A stretch of 22,866 bases of DNA from Clostridiales bacterium (GCA_019419955.1 JAHZIB010000021.1:1-22866), one strand, 5' to 3'. Counted from the stretch's first letter, positions 1 to 6,805 are shown. Notes: generated by a model from the sequence alone, not told the origin. Made by a program: numbers and translations.

Positions 1-22
1 CTAATCATGCTTGGATTAGGTT

Positions 23-176
23 TTATAATTCATTTTTTCTCCTTTCTGGGTGTTCAACAAAATATTTAGTATATTTTGCAACTTCATTATTTCTTTATTT
101 TTTATATTTCTAATATATGTTTGTGTCTTTCACTAAAATGTTCTTTCATATCTTCATAACTCTTATGTCTTGTCAT
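23..176 (-). pseudogene. Degraded small phage ORF (remnant)
   Basis: Reading leftward, an ATG at 176 opens a 24-codon frame (starting MTRHKSYEDMKEHF) that stops with TAA at 102-104. Just past an A-rich stretch another frame resumes with protein-like sequence (EVAKYTKYFVEHPERRKNEL) and stops at 23-25. The two pieces together look like one small phage protein of about 50 residues broken by an indel in the A-run. No good Shine-Dalgarno sequence precedes the ATG. There is no CGG triplet here, so this break differs from the three CGG breaks elsewhere. Function is unknown. It lies downstream of the helicase-loader-like gene in the same early-module orientation. It could also be chance reading frames in AT-rich DNA. 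Confidence 0.3.
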
Positions 177-197
177 AAATGTAATTGTATTTATTTG

Positions 198-737
198 TTA
201 TAACTCAAATTCTTTCATATTCATCTTATTGGCTAATTGTCCTAATATATCTTGCTTTTTTTGTGGTAATAACTTTTGCTTTTTTTCTCGTTCAACAATC
301 AATTCATATTGCTTTAAAAAATTACTTCTTACTACATCCATATTAAAATCTACATTTGTTGCATAAGCTTTAAGTTGATTTACACTGCCAAAGAACTTTC
401 TAATTTCTGTACTATGTAGTTCAAACTCTTCTTTGGTCATGTAAGCACCATTACAAATCATTTTATAAGCTTCGTTCCAAGCTTCTATAGCAGTTCTCTG
501 CATGTTTGGCTTTACTAACTCTATTGCATTTTTTCTAATGTCGTGTATCGTTGGAGGATATGGACTCTCTATTATTGTCTTTTTTACTGCTTGTAATACA
601 AGTTGATATTCTAAATCCCCTAAACACTCTTGCCATGTGTTTATCATCAACTGTTTTTGTGTTGCATTTTTTTCTGCAATACTGTCATAGTTACCAGCCA
701 AAACTGTTATTACTTGTACTGTTTCCGCTTTGTTCAT
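198..737 (-). CDS. G39P-like phage replicative helicase loader/inhibitor
   Basis: A 179-residue protein starting MNKAETVQVITVLAGNYDSI. The N-terminal 75 residues, with a W-x-x-x-L-G-D-L-E-Y pattern followed by a PPTIHDIRK-like segment, resemble the phage G39P helicase loader/inhibitor family (SPP1 type). These proteins deliver the replicative helicase to the phage origin. The C-terminal half is charged and helical. I chose the ATG at 737 because GGGAGGAGG lies about 12 bases upstream. The longer frame from 785 would begin inside the upstream gene and has no ribosome site. The start overlaps the restored end of the replisome organizer gene (691) by 47 bases in another frame, as is common in phage replication modules and supportive of that gene's restored frame. 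The family call is from pattern recognition. Confidence 0.65.
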   Translation of the reverse strand: MNKAETVQVITVLAGNYDSIAEKNATQKQLMINTWQECLGDLEYQLVLQAVKKTIIESPYPPTIHDIRKNAIELVKPNMQRTAIEAWNEAYKMICNGAYMTKEEFELHSTEIRKFFGSVNQLKAYATNVDFNMDVVRSNFLKQYELIVEREKKQKLLPQKKQDILGQLANKMNMKEFEL

Positions 738-1417
738 CTTCTCGTCTTGCCTCCTCCCATAATTCTTTAAAGTCATCCATTCCACTCTGCTTTATTGTTT
801 TTGTTTGTTTTACTCTTTCTGCAACCCAACTTAGAATGGCTCTATAATCGCTTTTGTATGTCTTGCCGTTTACTGCCTTTATAGTTGTCTAGAGTATAAA
901 TACATTGGTCTGCAAAATCTTTTCCATAAGTGCTAATTAATTTTTCGTATTCAGCATTGGTCATAGATACAAATTCTGCAAAGTGTATTTTTTCTTCTTC
1001 CTTTTTCCCCTTACAACCCCTTTTTCTATTATCTTTTATATCAATACCATTTGCATTTATATTTATATTTTCATTTTCCATATGTTCTTCATATGAATTA
1101 CATATGTTTTTCATATCTTCTTCATATGTTTCTTTTTTCTTTCTATTATTTCTTCTACTTTCAGAATATGCTTTTCTTTTATTGGATTCATATTCTAACC
1201 TTTGATTATAATAATTTCCTTCTTCATCTTTCTTAAATTTGTTAAATATATCTTCACTATAGTGTCCACATATGCTTAACATTTCTTTCTCTTTTAAGTG
1301 TCCTTTTTGATGCTGTAGGCATAATAGTCTAATATATTTCCCAATATCTTCGTTTGTCATTAACATTGTTCCTGAAAGGAAATCACTACTATAAAATAAG
1401 AATGCTGGGTCTTTCAT
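691..1417 (-). CDS. Phage replisome organizer / DUF1376-like replication protein, with +1 frameshift at a CGG codon
   Basis: The zero frame runs from ATG 1417 (AAGGAG seven bases upstream) for 191 codons to TAG at 842-844. The N-terminus (MKDPAFLFYSSDFLSGT, then MTNEDIGKYIRLLCLQHQKG) is typical of phage and Clostridia replication proteins of the DUF1376/YdaU type. The middle is a charged linker. The expected C-terminal module, a GKxYKSDYRAILSWV-type motif, is absent from the zero frame. It is present directly downstream in the +1 frame and continues for 58 codons to TAA at 691-693, ending SNNSFGW. The switch lies exactly at codon 184, CGG (866-868): dropping the C gives KGSK-G-KTYKSDYRA. The restored length is 241 residues. 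The next gene's ribosome site lies inside the restored tail. This could be a plain frameshift mutation, but two other genes here break at the same codon. Confidence 0.75.
866..868 (-). other. In-frame CGG codon = +1 frameshift site 1
   Basis: The context read leftward is AGT AAA CGG CAA. Skipping the C gives AAA GGC AAG and restores the conserved GKTYKSDYRAILSWV tail. It is the only in-frame CGG in this gene. The local sequence is not a homopolymer run longer than three, so slippage during sequencing is an unlikely cause. Confidence 0.75.
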
Positions 1418-1766
1418 TTGTTTTCTCCTTTCGTATAAAGGTCTAGTATTTTGCCTAGCTCTTGTTGTTTTACCCTACTCTATATTTAAAAATGGGATGG
1501 CATCTGTTGTCGTTGTTGGAAGTTATCTACTTTATTTTTTTACTATTTTTTGTTTCACTTATAATTCTTTTAGCTTCAGATATTCATATATTAAACCCTT
1601 GCAATTCTTCCTCTGAGAATAGCTCTCCTCTTCATTCTTGCAAGTCTTTTCTTAATGCAATTTTTTACGCAAGCTAAAACTATATTCTTTGCTTATTGTA
1701 CGTGGTCATTTTTCTCCATTAATTTTGTTATTTACTTTTACTATACTTTTGAATTTGAATTGCAAG
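1418..1766 (-). other. Gene-free stretch with decayed phage coding remnants
   Basis: No intact gene is seen in 349 bases. Leftward frames contain protein-like pieces broken by stops. One frame reads KIALRKDLQE, TGA, RGELFSEEELQGFNI, TGA, ISEAKRIISETKNSKKIK. Another reads VDNFQQRQQMPSHF, stop, then RVKQQELGKILDLYTKGENK and ends on a TGA overlapping the ATG of the replisome organizer gene. The first frame also carries TAG and TAA stops, so TGA read-through alone would not rescue it. I read this as one or two small phage genes in decay. The gene order (coiled-coil protein, remnants, replisome organizer) suggests they were ordinary early-module genes. No CGG occurs here. Confidence 0.4.
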
Positions 1767-2084
1767 TTAGTTAATTGCTTGGTAGTCATTGATTAACTCT
1801 TTTATTCTACTTAACTTTGTTTCTTTTAAAGCAAAGTTGCATAATTCAACTTGCATTTTTTTAACTATTTCATCTTTCTGCTCTATTTTTTTATTAGCTA
1901 CAGACAAGTCAAACTTTAAATTTTCAACCTCTGTCCTCATTGAATTGAGCTCCTCGTTTAGCTGTATAAAGTCATTCGTCTTTTGGGTTATTGTTCTATC
2001 CCTTTCAGCCAAAGGCCTTATAAAAACATAACCACCTGCTGTGAAGCCTGCAAACATTCCCATCAACATGCACAAAATTTCCAT
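1767..2084 (-). CDS. Small membrane-anchored coiled-coil protein (phage)
   Basis: This is a 105-residue protein. Residues about 3-23 are a hydrophobic, glycine-rich segment (MLMGMFAGFTAGGYVFI) that should form an N-terminal membrane anchor. The remaining ~80 residues are a charged helical region with heptad-like leucine, valine and isoleucine spacing (LNEELNSMRTEVENLKFDLS), consistent with a coiled coil. The ATG at 2084 is preceded by AAGGGAG about six bases upstream. It lies in the leftward early module, with 11 bases between it and the 42-residue membrane protein upstream, so the two are probably co-transcribed. I do not recognise the family. A short membrane-tethered coiled coil in this position could be a phage accessory or superinfection factor, but that is a guess. 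Confidence 0.6.
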   Translation of the reverse strand: MEILCMLMGMFAGFTAGGYVFIRPLAERDRTITQKTNDFIQLNEELNSMRTEVENLKFDLSVANKKIEQKDEIVKKMQVELCNFALKETKLSRIKELINDYQAIN

Positions 2085-2095
2085 ATTTTTCTCCC

Positions 2096-2224
2096 TTAAA
2101 ATAAACTTGTTATGTATCCGCCTAGATTACATATTGCCATTGGTATTGCAACAAACATTGTTGCTCCTATTATGTTACATACTGCCTGTCCTACTTTGCA
2201 GTATATCTTTTGTTCTCTTGTCAT
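2096..2224 (-). CDS. 42-residue putative membrane protein (phage)
   Basis: A short frame not reaching usual length cut-offs: ATG 2224 to TAA 2096-2098. It begins MTREQKIYCKVGQAVCNIIG and has a hydrophobic C-terminal two thirds (about residues 16-42, with ATMFVAIPMAICNLGGY) suggesting one membrane segment. AAGGAG lies about 12 bases upstream of the ATG, at the end of the preceding excisionase-like gene (stop at 2233-2235). The frame fills the gap between two genes of the same orientation with almost no waste, which supports it. Function is unknown. Confidence 0.55.
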   Translation of the reverse strand: MTREQKIYCKVGQAVCNIIGATMFVAIPMAICNLGGYITSLF

Positions 2225-2232
2225 TTTTTTCG

Positions 2233-2493
2233 TTAACTCCTTTCAGATAGATAATCGTGTCTTTTTGTCATATATTCTTTTATTGCTTGTCTACATACTT
2301 TAAATGGAACTGTATATCTTTGCACTGGCAGCTCTGGGTCATTAAACATCTTTCTTACCATATTTATTCCTATACCAAATTCTTCATGCACTTGTTCAAC
2401 TGTCAACATGTCATATTGTTCCGATTCCTGCTTAATTTGCTCTTCAAGCAGTTCATTCATCTTTTTTATTTCTGCCAAAATTTCTTTTTCCAC
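2233..2493 (-). CDS. Excisionase / helix-turn-helix DNA-binding protein
   Basis: An 86-residue protein with a charged helical N-terminus (residues 1-28) and a likely winged helix-turn-helix from about residue 29 (MLTVEQVHEEFGIGINMVRKMF) through LPVQRYTVPFKVCRQAIKEYM. This resembles the AlpA/Xis-type domains of phages and conjugative elements, which bind DNA to direct excision or act as small regulators. The start is GTG at 2493, with AAGGAAG seven bases upstream. It lies in the leftward early operon between the Cro-like gene and the replication genes, a common position for Xis-like proteins. An excisionase partner for the integrase at 4188 is the likeliest role. A plain transcriptional regulator is the alternative. 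Confidence 0.55.
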   Translation of the reverse strand: MEKEILAEIKKMNELLEEQIKQESEQYDMLTVEQVHEEFGIGINMVRKMFNDPELPVQRYTVPFKVCRQAIKEYMTKRHDYLSERS

Positions 2494-2567
2494 ATTTTCA
2501 CTTCCTTTACTTATTTGTTAAAATAATGAGTAATAGCATATGCAATAAAAATATCTCTTGGTTTACC

Positions 2568-2717
2568 TTAATTTTCAATAGTTTTAAAATTTTTTACTGG
2601 CACAGCTATTGTTAGAGTAATGTCTATCATATCAATATTTATATTTAAGCTATAATTAGTTGCGCTTTTTATGTCCGTATCATTTATTCGTATTTTTCTT
2701 TTTTCATCTTTTTTCAA
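2568..2717 (-). pseudogene. Small phage ORF, uncertain start or frameshifted
   Basis: A 49-residue frame runs from TTG 2717 to TAA 2568-2570. It reads KKDEKRKIRINDTDIKSATN, then YSLNINIDMIDITLTIAVPV, which looks like a real beta-rich small protein. No ribosome site precedes the TTG. A strong AGGAGGG lies about 30 bases further upstream, in front of another frame (KIEFDKVEI, then TGA) that could be the true beginning. The two halves would join through a one-base deletion or two-base insertion near the TTTGA. No in-frame CGG is involved. Either the gene is frameshifted or the start is misjudged. Function is unknown. It lies between the Cro-like regulator and the excisionase-like gene. Confidence 0.4.
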
Positions 2718-2770
2718 ATTTCTACTTTGTCAAATTCAATCTTCTTCCCTCCTATGTAGTTGTGCTGTGC

Positions 2771-3001
2771 TTATTTTGTTATCTTTTTGTAAACAGTCTG
2801 TATAAAAAAAATATCATCAAACTTTTTACCTGTCAATTCACAAATTTTTATAGCTATTTTTTCATTTGGGTTTCTAACCCCTGTCACTATTGAACTTAAG
2901 TATGCTTTAGAGTATCCTAGTTCTTTTGCTCTTGATGTTATTGTGTTACCCCCATCTATCAATACTCCTTTTAGTTCTTGTGGATTTTTTACAACTATCA
3001 A
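2771..3001 (-). CDS. Cro-like XRE-family helix-turn-helix regulator
   Basis: A 76-residue protein with a single lambda-repressor-type helix-turn-helix. An N-terminal helix (PQELKGVLIDGG) is followed by the two-helix motif (TSRAKELGYSKAYLSSIVTG) and the typical NPNEKIAIKICELTGKKFDDIF tail. The start is TTG at 3001, with GAGGTGA seven bases upstream. It is the first gene of the leftward phage module and is transcribed from a near-consensus promoter at 3039-3067 flanked by GTGAACA sites. By position and size it is the Cro/anti-repressor counterpart of the S24 repressor at 3149. Its N-terminus has an odd GGNTITSRAKELG spacing, but the fold signature is clear. Confidence 0.75.
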   Translation of the reverse strand: MIVVKNPQELKGVLIDGGNTITSRAKELGYSKAYLSSIVTGVRNPNEKIAIKICELTGKKFDDIFFIQTVYKKITK

Positions 3002-3038
3002 TATTGTTCACCTCGCTTTTTGTTATCTCGTTGTGAAC

Positions 3039-3067
3039 ATTTTACATTTAAGTTTTTATTTTGTCAA
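3039..3067 (-). promoter_or_regulatory. Leftward early promoter
   Basis: Read on the minus strand: TTGACA at 3067-3062, a 17-base spacer, TAAAAT at 3044-3039. This is close to the sigma-A consensus and lies about 38 bases before the TTG start of the Cro-like gene. A GTGAACA operator abuts the -10 box. Confidence 0.7.
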
Positions 3068-3096
3068 CACTTTTTTTAAAATTTTTCAAAAAAAGT

Positions 3097-3125
3097 TTTA
3101 CATTTGTGAACAGATATGTTATAAT
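3097..3125 (+). promoter_or_regulatory. Rightward repressor promoter
   Basis: TTTACA at 3097-3102, a 17-base spacer, TATAAT at 3120-3125. The spacer contains one GTGAACA operator and a second begins one base after the -10 box. This fits an autoregulated lysogeny promoter for the repressor starting at 3149. Confidence 0.75.
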
Positions 3126-3148
3126 GTGAACATACGGAGGTGATTTAT

Positions 3149-3818
3149 ATGCTTTCTAAAGAAAACTTGGGTAAATATCTAAAACAGATACGTGAAGTTA
3201 AAAATCTATCATTAAGAGAAGTAGATAAATTAACAAATATATCTTACACACATCTTAATATGATCGAAAACGGAAAAAGAAATGTTACTCCCGCACTATT
3301 AAGAAACCTATCACAGCTTTACAATGTAGATTATTTAGATTTATATGAAAAAGCGGGTTATATAGATTTAATAGAAGATGAGAAAAAATCTAAAATAAAA
3401 ACTGACATTCTAGGTAACCCAGTTACCCCTATTCCACTTCTTGGCTCTGTAAAATCTGGATATAACTATTTAGCACAAGAGAATTGGATTGGTACAGTTG
3501 ATGTAGAAACCAGCTTAGTTGGAGATGGTAAAGATTACTTTGCATTAAAAGTCAAAGGTGACAGCATGGCTCCTATTTTTATTGAGGGTGATATAGTTAT
3601 AATTAAAAAACAAAACGATTGTGAAAACAATGAATTTAGTATAGTTATAATAAACGGCGACGAAGGTACTTTAAAGAAAATAAAGAAAACAGACAGCGGA
3701 ATAATATTGCAACCGTTAAATCCAGCTTATCGGTCCTGTGATGTATACTAAGGAAGAAATGAAAACAAAACCGATTATTATTGTTGGTGTTGTAAAACAA
3801 TTAAAAAGGGAGTTTTAA
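3149..3818 (+). CDS. Phage repressor (HTH plus S24 LexA-like peptidase), with +1 frameshift at a CGG codon
   Basis: The ATG at 3149 has GGAGG eight bases upstream. The frame could also open at GTG 3140, but the ribosome site favours the ATG. Residues 1-62 form an XRE helix-turn-helix (LSLREVDKLTNISYTHLNMI). A linker is followed by an S24 peptidase domain: a candidate cleavage site VKSGYN (Ser103-Gly104 instead of the usual Ala-Gly), catalytic Ser139 in GDSM, and Lys176 in GTLKKIKK. The zero frame ends early after NPAY at codon 195, CGG (3731-3733), then stops within six codons. The +1 frame continues GPVMYTKEEMKTKPIIIVGV to VVKQLKREF and TAA at 3816-3818, which is the normal end of this family. 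The restored length is 222 residues. It should hold the prophage silent and respond to RecA-dependent DNA damage. Without the shift, the last strand of the peptidase fold is lost. Confidence 0.8.
3731..3733 (+). other. In-frame CGG codon = +1 frameshift site 2
   Basis: The context is GCT TAT CGG TCC. Skipping the C gives TAT GGT CCT GTG ATG and restores the VMYTKEE tail of S24 repressors. It is the only in-frame CGG in the gene. Four other CGG triplets in the gene are out of frame. Confidence 0.75.
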
Positions 3819-3982
3819 AAGGAACAAATATGGAAGAAAATTAATCAATTATTTATAAAAATTTGAAAAATCTTTATATTTTTGTATAATTTATTTGACA
3901 ATGAACATATTATATGGCATGATCTAATTAAGATTTAATCTCATATTATGTTAAGTAATATAGTGGTCATAAGAAGATTTTG

Positions 3983-4013
3983 GGAGAGTTCATTGTAGCT
4001 CTCCTTATTTTTG
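3983..4013 (+). terminator. Hairpin terminator after the repressor
   Basis: GGAGAG at 3983-3988 pairs with CTCTCC at 3999-4004, followed by TTATTTTTG. It lies about 165 bases beyond the restored repressor stop, so it would end the repressor transcript before the integrase. Confidence 0.55.
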
Positions 4014-4088
4014 TATACAAAAAAGAATTAGAAAGTGTTTGAGTTTTTGCACAGCACAACCACCATTCTAATTCCAATAATAAAAAGT

Positions 4089-4118
4089 CCTTGAAACAAG
4101 GTATCTTTATGTTATAAT
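4089..4118 (+). promoter_or_regulatory. Integrase promoter with inverted repeat over the -35 box
   Basis: TTGAAA at 4091-4096, a 16-base spacer, TATAAT at 4113-4118. The -35 box sits in the loop of an inverted repeat, CCTTG AAA CAAGG (4089-4101), which could be an operator. It lies 70 bases before the integrase ATG. Confidence 0.6.
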
Positions 4119-4187
4119 TATAGCATATTAGAAAACCTTTTTTCAAGAGATTTAAAATATAAATTTTAAGAAAGAAGGTATTTTATT

Positions 4188-5378
4188 ATGGGAAAAAAAG
4201 TAAAAGGTAACGGAGATGGCACAATGTACAAATCAGGAAAAACAGGTCTGTATATTGGGCAATACACAGCAAATGGCAAAAGACATTCTATGTATCAAAG
4301 AAAAAATGAAAAAATAGGTGATTTCAAGAAAAGGTTTAACGATGTATTGAGCAGCATTCACAGAGGAGAGTATATCTATGAAAACAATATATCATTATAT
4401 CAAATTCTAAATAGTCATATTGAAGAAAAGCATAAAAATGGCATAACTTCAGACAGAAGCTACATAAGAAATATCGAAACTTTAAAAAGGCTAAGAGTGT
4501 GTTGTAAGGATTGCATTGACAAGTCTATTCAAAAAATAACAGTTCAGGACATAAAGTTGGCACTACCTAATTTCAGAAAATTAAAAGTGCCAAATACAAA
4601 AACAGAATCAGTTGTTGAAAAAGAATATTCTCAAAGTACTATAGACAAGATGTATGCATTATTATATACTGGTTTTAAAATTGCAATCTCTGAGCGAATT
4701 GTACAATATAATATTATGGACAGCACTACCATAAAAAAGCCAAAGTCACTAAAAGAAACAATACCTGTTGAAGCTTTAACTATCGAAGAAGAAAAAGAGT
4801 TAATTAATATCTTAAAAAGCGAACCACATAAATATAATGATATACTTCTTATTGCATTGCTTTCTGGTATGAGAATTGGAGAAATTCTAGCCTTAGAAAA
4901 AAATGATATTGACTTGAAAAAAAATACTATAAATATTAACAAGACCTTAACAAGAAACGAAAACAACAAAGTTATATTAGGTAAAACAACAAAAACTAAA
5001 GCAGGTACAAGAACTATTTTTATCAATTCTAAGTTAAAAAATATAATTGAAAATGTCTTGGAAAACAATATTGCTAACATATATAACTTAGTGTTTTTTG
5101 ATTACGAAAAAAACAAGTTATTTTCTCCAACTGAAGTAAACTGTTACTTGAGAAGATTAAATGAAAAATATAAATTCTGCAATCATATTCATACACATAT
5201 GCTAAGACACACATATGCAACTCGTTGCATAGAAGCAGGAATGTCCGCAAAAGTTTTGCAAAAAAACTTAGGACATACAAAAATTGAAACGACCCTTGAT
5301 ACTTATACTAGCATTTTTGAAAAATACAATATCTCGGAAAATGAAAAATACGACGCATATATAAACTCTCTCTTATAG
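4188..5378 (+). CDS. int: Tyrosine recombinase (phage/ICE-type integrase)
   Basis: A 396-residue protein catalysing site-specific integration and excision of the element. An N-terminal AP2-like arm-binding region (about residues 5-62, GNGDGTMYKSGKTGLYIGQY) is followed by a SAM-like core-binding domain (about 65-180) and the catalytic domain (about 195-390). The catalytic residues are visible: Arg229 in SGMRIGE, a lysine near 269-271 (TKTKAGTR), His337 and Arg340 in HMLRH, His363 in LGHTKIETT and nucleophile Tyr373 in DTYTS. Length and order are those of Tn916/phage integrases. The ATG at 4188 has AGAAGG about nine bases upstream. The gene ends TAG and faces eno, with two terminators between them. 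Its position next to the glycolytic operon suggests one attachment site lies in 5379-5470. Confidence 0.9.
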   Translation: MGKKVKGNGDGTMYKSGKTGLYIGQYTANGKRHSMYQRKNEKIGDFKKRFNDVLSSIHRGEYIYENNISLYQILNSHIEEKHKNGITSDRSYIRNIETLKRLRVCCKDCIDKSIQKITVQDIKLALPNFRKLKVPNTKTESVVEKEYSQSTIDKMYALLYTGFKIAISERIVQYNIMDSTTIKKPKSLKETIPVEALTIEEEKELINILKSEPHKYNDILLIALLSGMRIGEILALEKNDIDLKKNTININKTLTRNENNKVILGKTTKTKAGTRTIFINSKLKNIIENVLENNIANIYNLVFFDYEKNKLFSPTEVNCYLRRLNEKYKFCNHIHTHMLRHTYATRCIEAGMSAKVLQKNLGHTKIETTLDTYTSIFEKYNISENEKYDAYINSLL

Positions 5379-5382
5379 CTAC

Positions 5383-5401
5383 TGCATTACTATTGCATTA
5401 C
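5383..5401 (+). repeat. Short direct repeat beyond int, possible att-related site
   Basis: TGCATTAC occurs at 5383-5390 and again at 5394-5401, immediately after the integrase stop. Integrase genes usually lie beside the attachment site, so this repeat may be an arm-type binding site. The other element end is outside the window, so the core cannot be identified. Confidence 0.3.
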
Positions 5402-5409
5402 ATGAATAA

Positions 5410-5444
5410 AAAAAGCTTGATACCATTAGGGTTTTAGGCTTTTT
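5410..5444 (+). terminator. Integrase terminator (long stem)
   Basis: The arm at 5410-5424 (AAAAAGCTTGATACC) pairs with 5430-5444 (GGTTTTAGGCTTTTT) over 15 positions with one mismatch and two G-T pairs. The loop is five bases, and T-runs are present on both strands. It lies 32 bases beyond the int stop and could work in both directions. Confidence 0.65.
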
Positions 5445-5472
5445 CAACCTACCACCCCAGCCAATTTTTTAA

Positions 5473-5500
5473 AGAGAACCTTGCTTAGGTTCTCTTTTTT
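5473..5500. terminator. Bidirectional terminator between int and eno
   Basis: A perfect 8-bp stem, AGAGAACC (5473-5480) with GGTTCTCT (5488-5495), has a 7-base loop and T6 on the plus strand. On the minus strand the stem is followed by TTTAAAAAA. It lies just past the eno stop (5504-5506) and ends the glycolytic operon. Confidence 0.8.
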
Positions 5501-5503
5501 CTT

Positions 5504-6805
5504 TTACCTTATTGTCTTTCTTCCTCTAAATATTGCTATATCTTCCAACTCATCCTCAATATTCAAAAGTCTATTATATTTAGAAACTCTGTCTGTTCTA
5601 CATGGTGCACCCGTTTTAATTTGTCCTGCATTTATGGCTACAGCAACATCTGCAAGTGTTGTATCTTCTGTCTCTCCACTTCTATGTGAAACCACTGCTG
5701 TATATCCTGACTTATGTGCAAGTTCAATTGCATCTAATGTTTCAGTTAATGTTCCAATTTGATTTAATTTTATTAGGATGCTATTTGCAACTCCCATATC
5801 AATTCCCTTTTGTAGCCTTTTTATATTTGTTACAAATAAATCATCTCCTACTAGCTGAACATTGTCTCCTATTTTTTCTGTTAATACTTTCCAAGACTCC
5901 CAATCTTCTTCTGCCAAACCATCCTCTATTGAGATTATTGGATAACTATTTGCTAGTTCTACTATAAAGTCTACCATTTGCTCTTTTGTCTTTAATTCTC
6001 CTGTTTTCCAGAACAAATATCCATCTTTTCCTGCTTTCTTTGCCTCATCAAACATTTCTGTTGCTGCCACATCAAGTGCTAAGCAAATATCTTTTCCTGC
6101 TACATATCCAGCTTTTTCAATTGCTTCTAATATTAAATCTAATGCTTCTTTTTCACTAGATACATTAGGTGCAAATCCTCCCTCATCTCCAACTGCAGTT
6201 GCTAATCCTTTTTCCTTCAACACTTTCTTTAAGTTATGATATACTTCTACTCCCATTCTCATACATTCTTTAAATGTTGTTGCTCCAACAGGCATTATCA
6301 TAAACTCTTGAACTGTTAAACCACTATCCGCATGTTTTCCACCATTCATAATATTCATCATTGGAACAGGCAATTCCTTTGCATTAACTCCACCAATATA
6401 ATTATAAAGACTCATACCTAGTGAACTTGCAGCTGCTCTAGCTACTGCTAGAGATACCCCAAGTGTAGCATTTGCTCCTAATTTCGCTTTATTTTCTGTT
6501 CCATCTATGTCTATTAGCATTTTATCTATTTTTACTTGCTCATAAACATTCATCCCCTCTAATTTGTCAGCAATTATGTTGTTTACATTATCTACTGCAT
6601 TTTGCACACCTTTTCCTAAGTACCTGTTTTTATCTCCATCTCGTAACTCAACCGCTTCAAAGCTTCCTGTAGAAGCTCCTGATGGCACCATTGAAACTCC
6701 TGAAAAACCACCATCTGTAATAACCTCAACTTGAACTGTTGGATTTCCCCTTGAATCCAAAACTTCTAAAGCTCTAACGCTTTCAATTCCTAAATAATCT
6801 TTCAT
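5504..6805 (-). CDS. eno: Enolase (phosphopyruvate hydratase)
   Basis: A 433-residue enolase converting 2-phosphoglycerate to phosphoenolpyruvate in the cytoplasm. It is full length for the bacterial family. Visible motifs are the N-terminal DSRGNPTVQVEV, the phosphate-loop region GASTGSFEAVELRD, the metal ligands in LALDVAATEMFD, SIEDGLAEEDW and VGDDLFVTN, the catalytic lysine region ILIKLNQIGTLTET, and SHRSGETEDTTLADVAV near the end. The ATG at 6805 starts MKDYLGIESVRALEV. The frame is open 25 codons further upstream, but that part is not conserved, and AAGGTAGGT lies just before 6805. It is the last gene of the glycolytic operon and is followed by a strong terminator. No in-frame CGG. Confidence 0.97.
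   Translation of the reverse strand: MKDYLGIESVRALEVLDSRGNPTVQVEVITDGGFSGVSMVPSGASTGSFEAVELRDGDKNRYLGKGVQNAVDNVNNIIADKLEGMNVYEQVKIDKMLIDIDGTENKAKLGANATLGVSLAVARAAASSLGMSLYNYIGGVNAKELPVPMMNIMNGGKHADSGLTVQEFMIMPVGATTFKECMRMGVEVYHNLKKVLKEKGLATAVGDEGGFAPNVSSEKEALDLILEAIEKAGYVAGKDICLALDVAATEMFDEAKKAGKDGYLFWKTGELKTKEQMVDFIVELANSYPIISIEDGLAEEDWESWKVLTEKIGDNVQLVGDDLFVTNIKRLQKGIDMGVANSILIKLNQIGTLTETLDAIELAHKSGYTAVVSHRSGETEDTTLADVAVAINAGQIKTGAPCRTDRVSKYNRLLNIEDELEDIAIFRGRKTIR

Larger units (their letters stand above)
3005..3132. promoter_or_regulatory. Operator array, four GTGAACA sites
   Basis: The heptamer GTGAACA occurs at 3033-3039, 3106-3112 and 3126-3132 on the plus strand and inverted (TGTTCAC) at 3005-3011. 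Two copies flank the -10 box of the rightward repressor promoter and are spaced exactly 20 bases apart, about two helical turns, placing them on the same face. One copy touches the -10 box of the leftward promoter. These are the likely half-sites for the S24 repressor and/or Cro-like protein. The assignment to a particular protein is inference. Confidence 0.6.
3819..4187. other. Gene-free region between repressor and integrase
   Basis: This stretch of 369 bases has no convincing gene on either strand. It holds a hairpin terminator (3983-4013), a promoter with an inverted repeat for the integrase (4089-4118) and its ribosome site (AGAAGG near 4173). A TTGACA at 3896-3901 lacks a well-spaced -10 box. 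The rest is AT-rich with no recognisable structure. Confidence 0.6.

Noticed and set aside
551..847. Rightward ORF of 98 codons, and similar Leu/Phe/Ser-rich frames opposite the minus-strand genes
   Set aside because: These are antisense shadows of AT-rich genes: they have no ribosome sites, low-complexity hydrophobic composition, and real genes on the other strand.
866..868. Sequencing or assembly error as the cause of the three frameshifts
   Set aside because: The extra base is a single C before GG, not within a long homopolymer, and all three coincide with the only in-frame CGG codons. Random errors would not choose one codon. Reads would still be needed to settle it.
1418..1766. Possible TGA-as-Trp recoding in the frame DLQE-TGA-RGELFSEEELQGFNI-TGA-ISEAKR
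   Set aside because: The same frame also holds TAG and TAA stops, Trp is written TGG in intact genes, and no intact conserved gene carries an internal TGA. Decay explains it better.
2120..2690. Other CGG triplets (for example at 2118-2120, 2421-2423 and 2674-2676) as further shift sites
   Set aside because: They are out of frame in their genes (GGC GGA, TCG GAA, ACG GAC), so they would not be presented as codons.
3140..3148. GTG 3140 as the repressor start
   Set aside because: It lies within the ribosome binding site (GGAGG ends at 3140). ATG 3149 is correctly spaced.
5379..5503. tRNA gene or tRNA fragment as the integration target beside int
   Set aside because: No cloverleaf or T-arm GTTCGA-type sequence is visible. 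The structure there is explained by two terminator hairpins.
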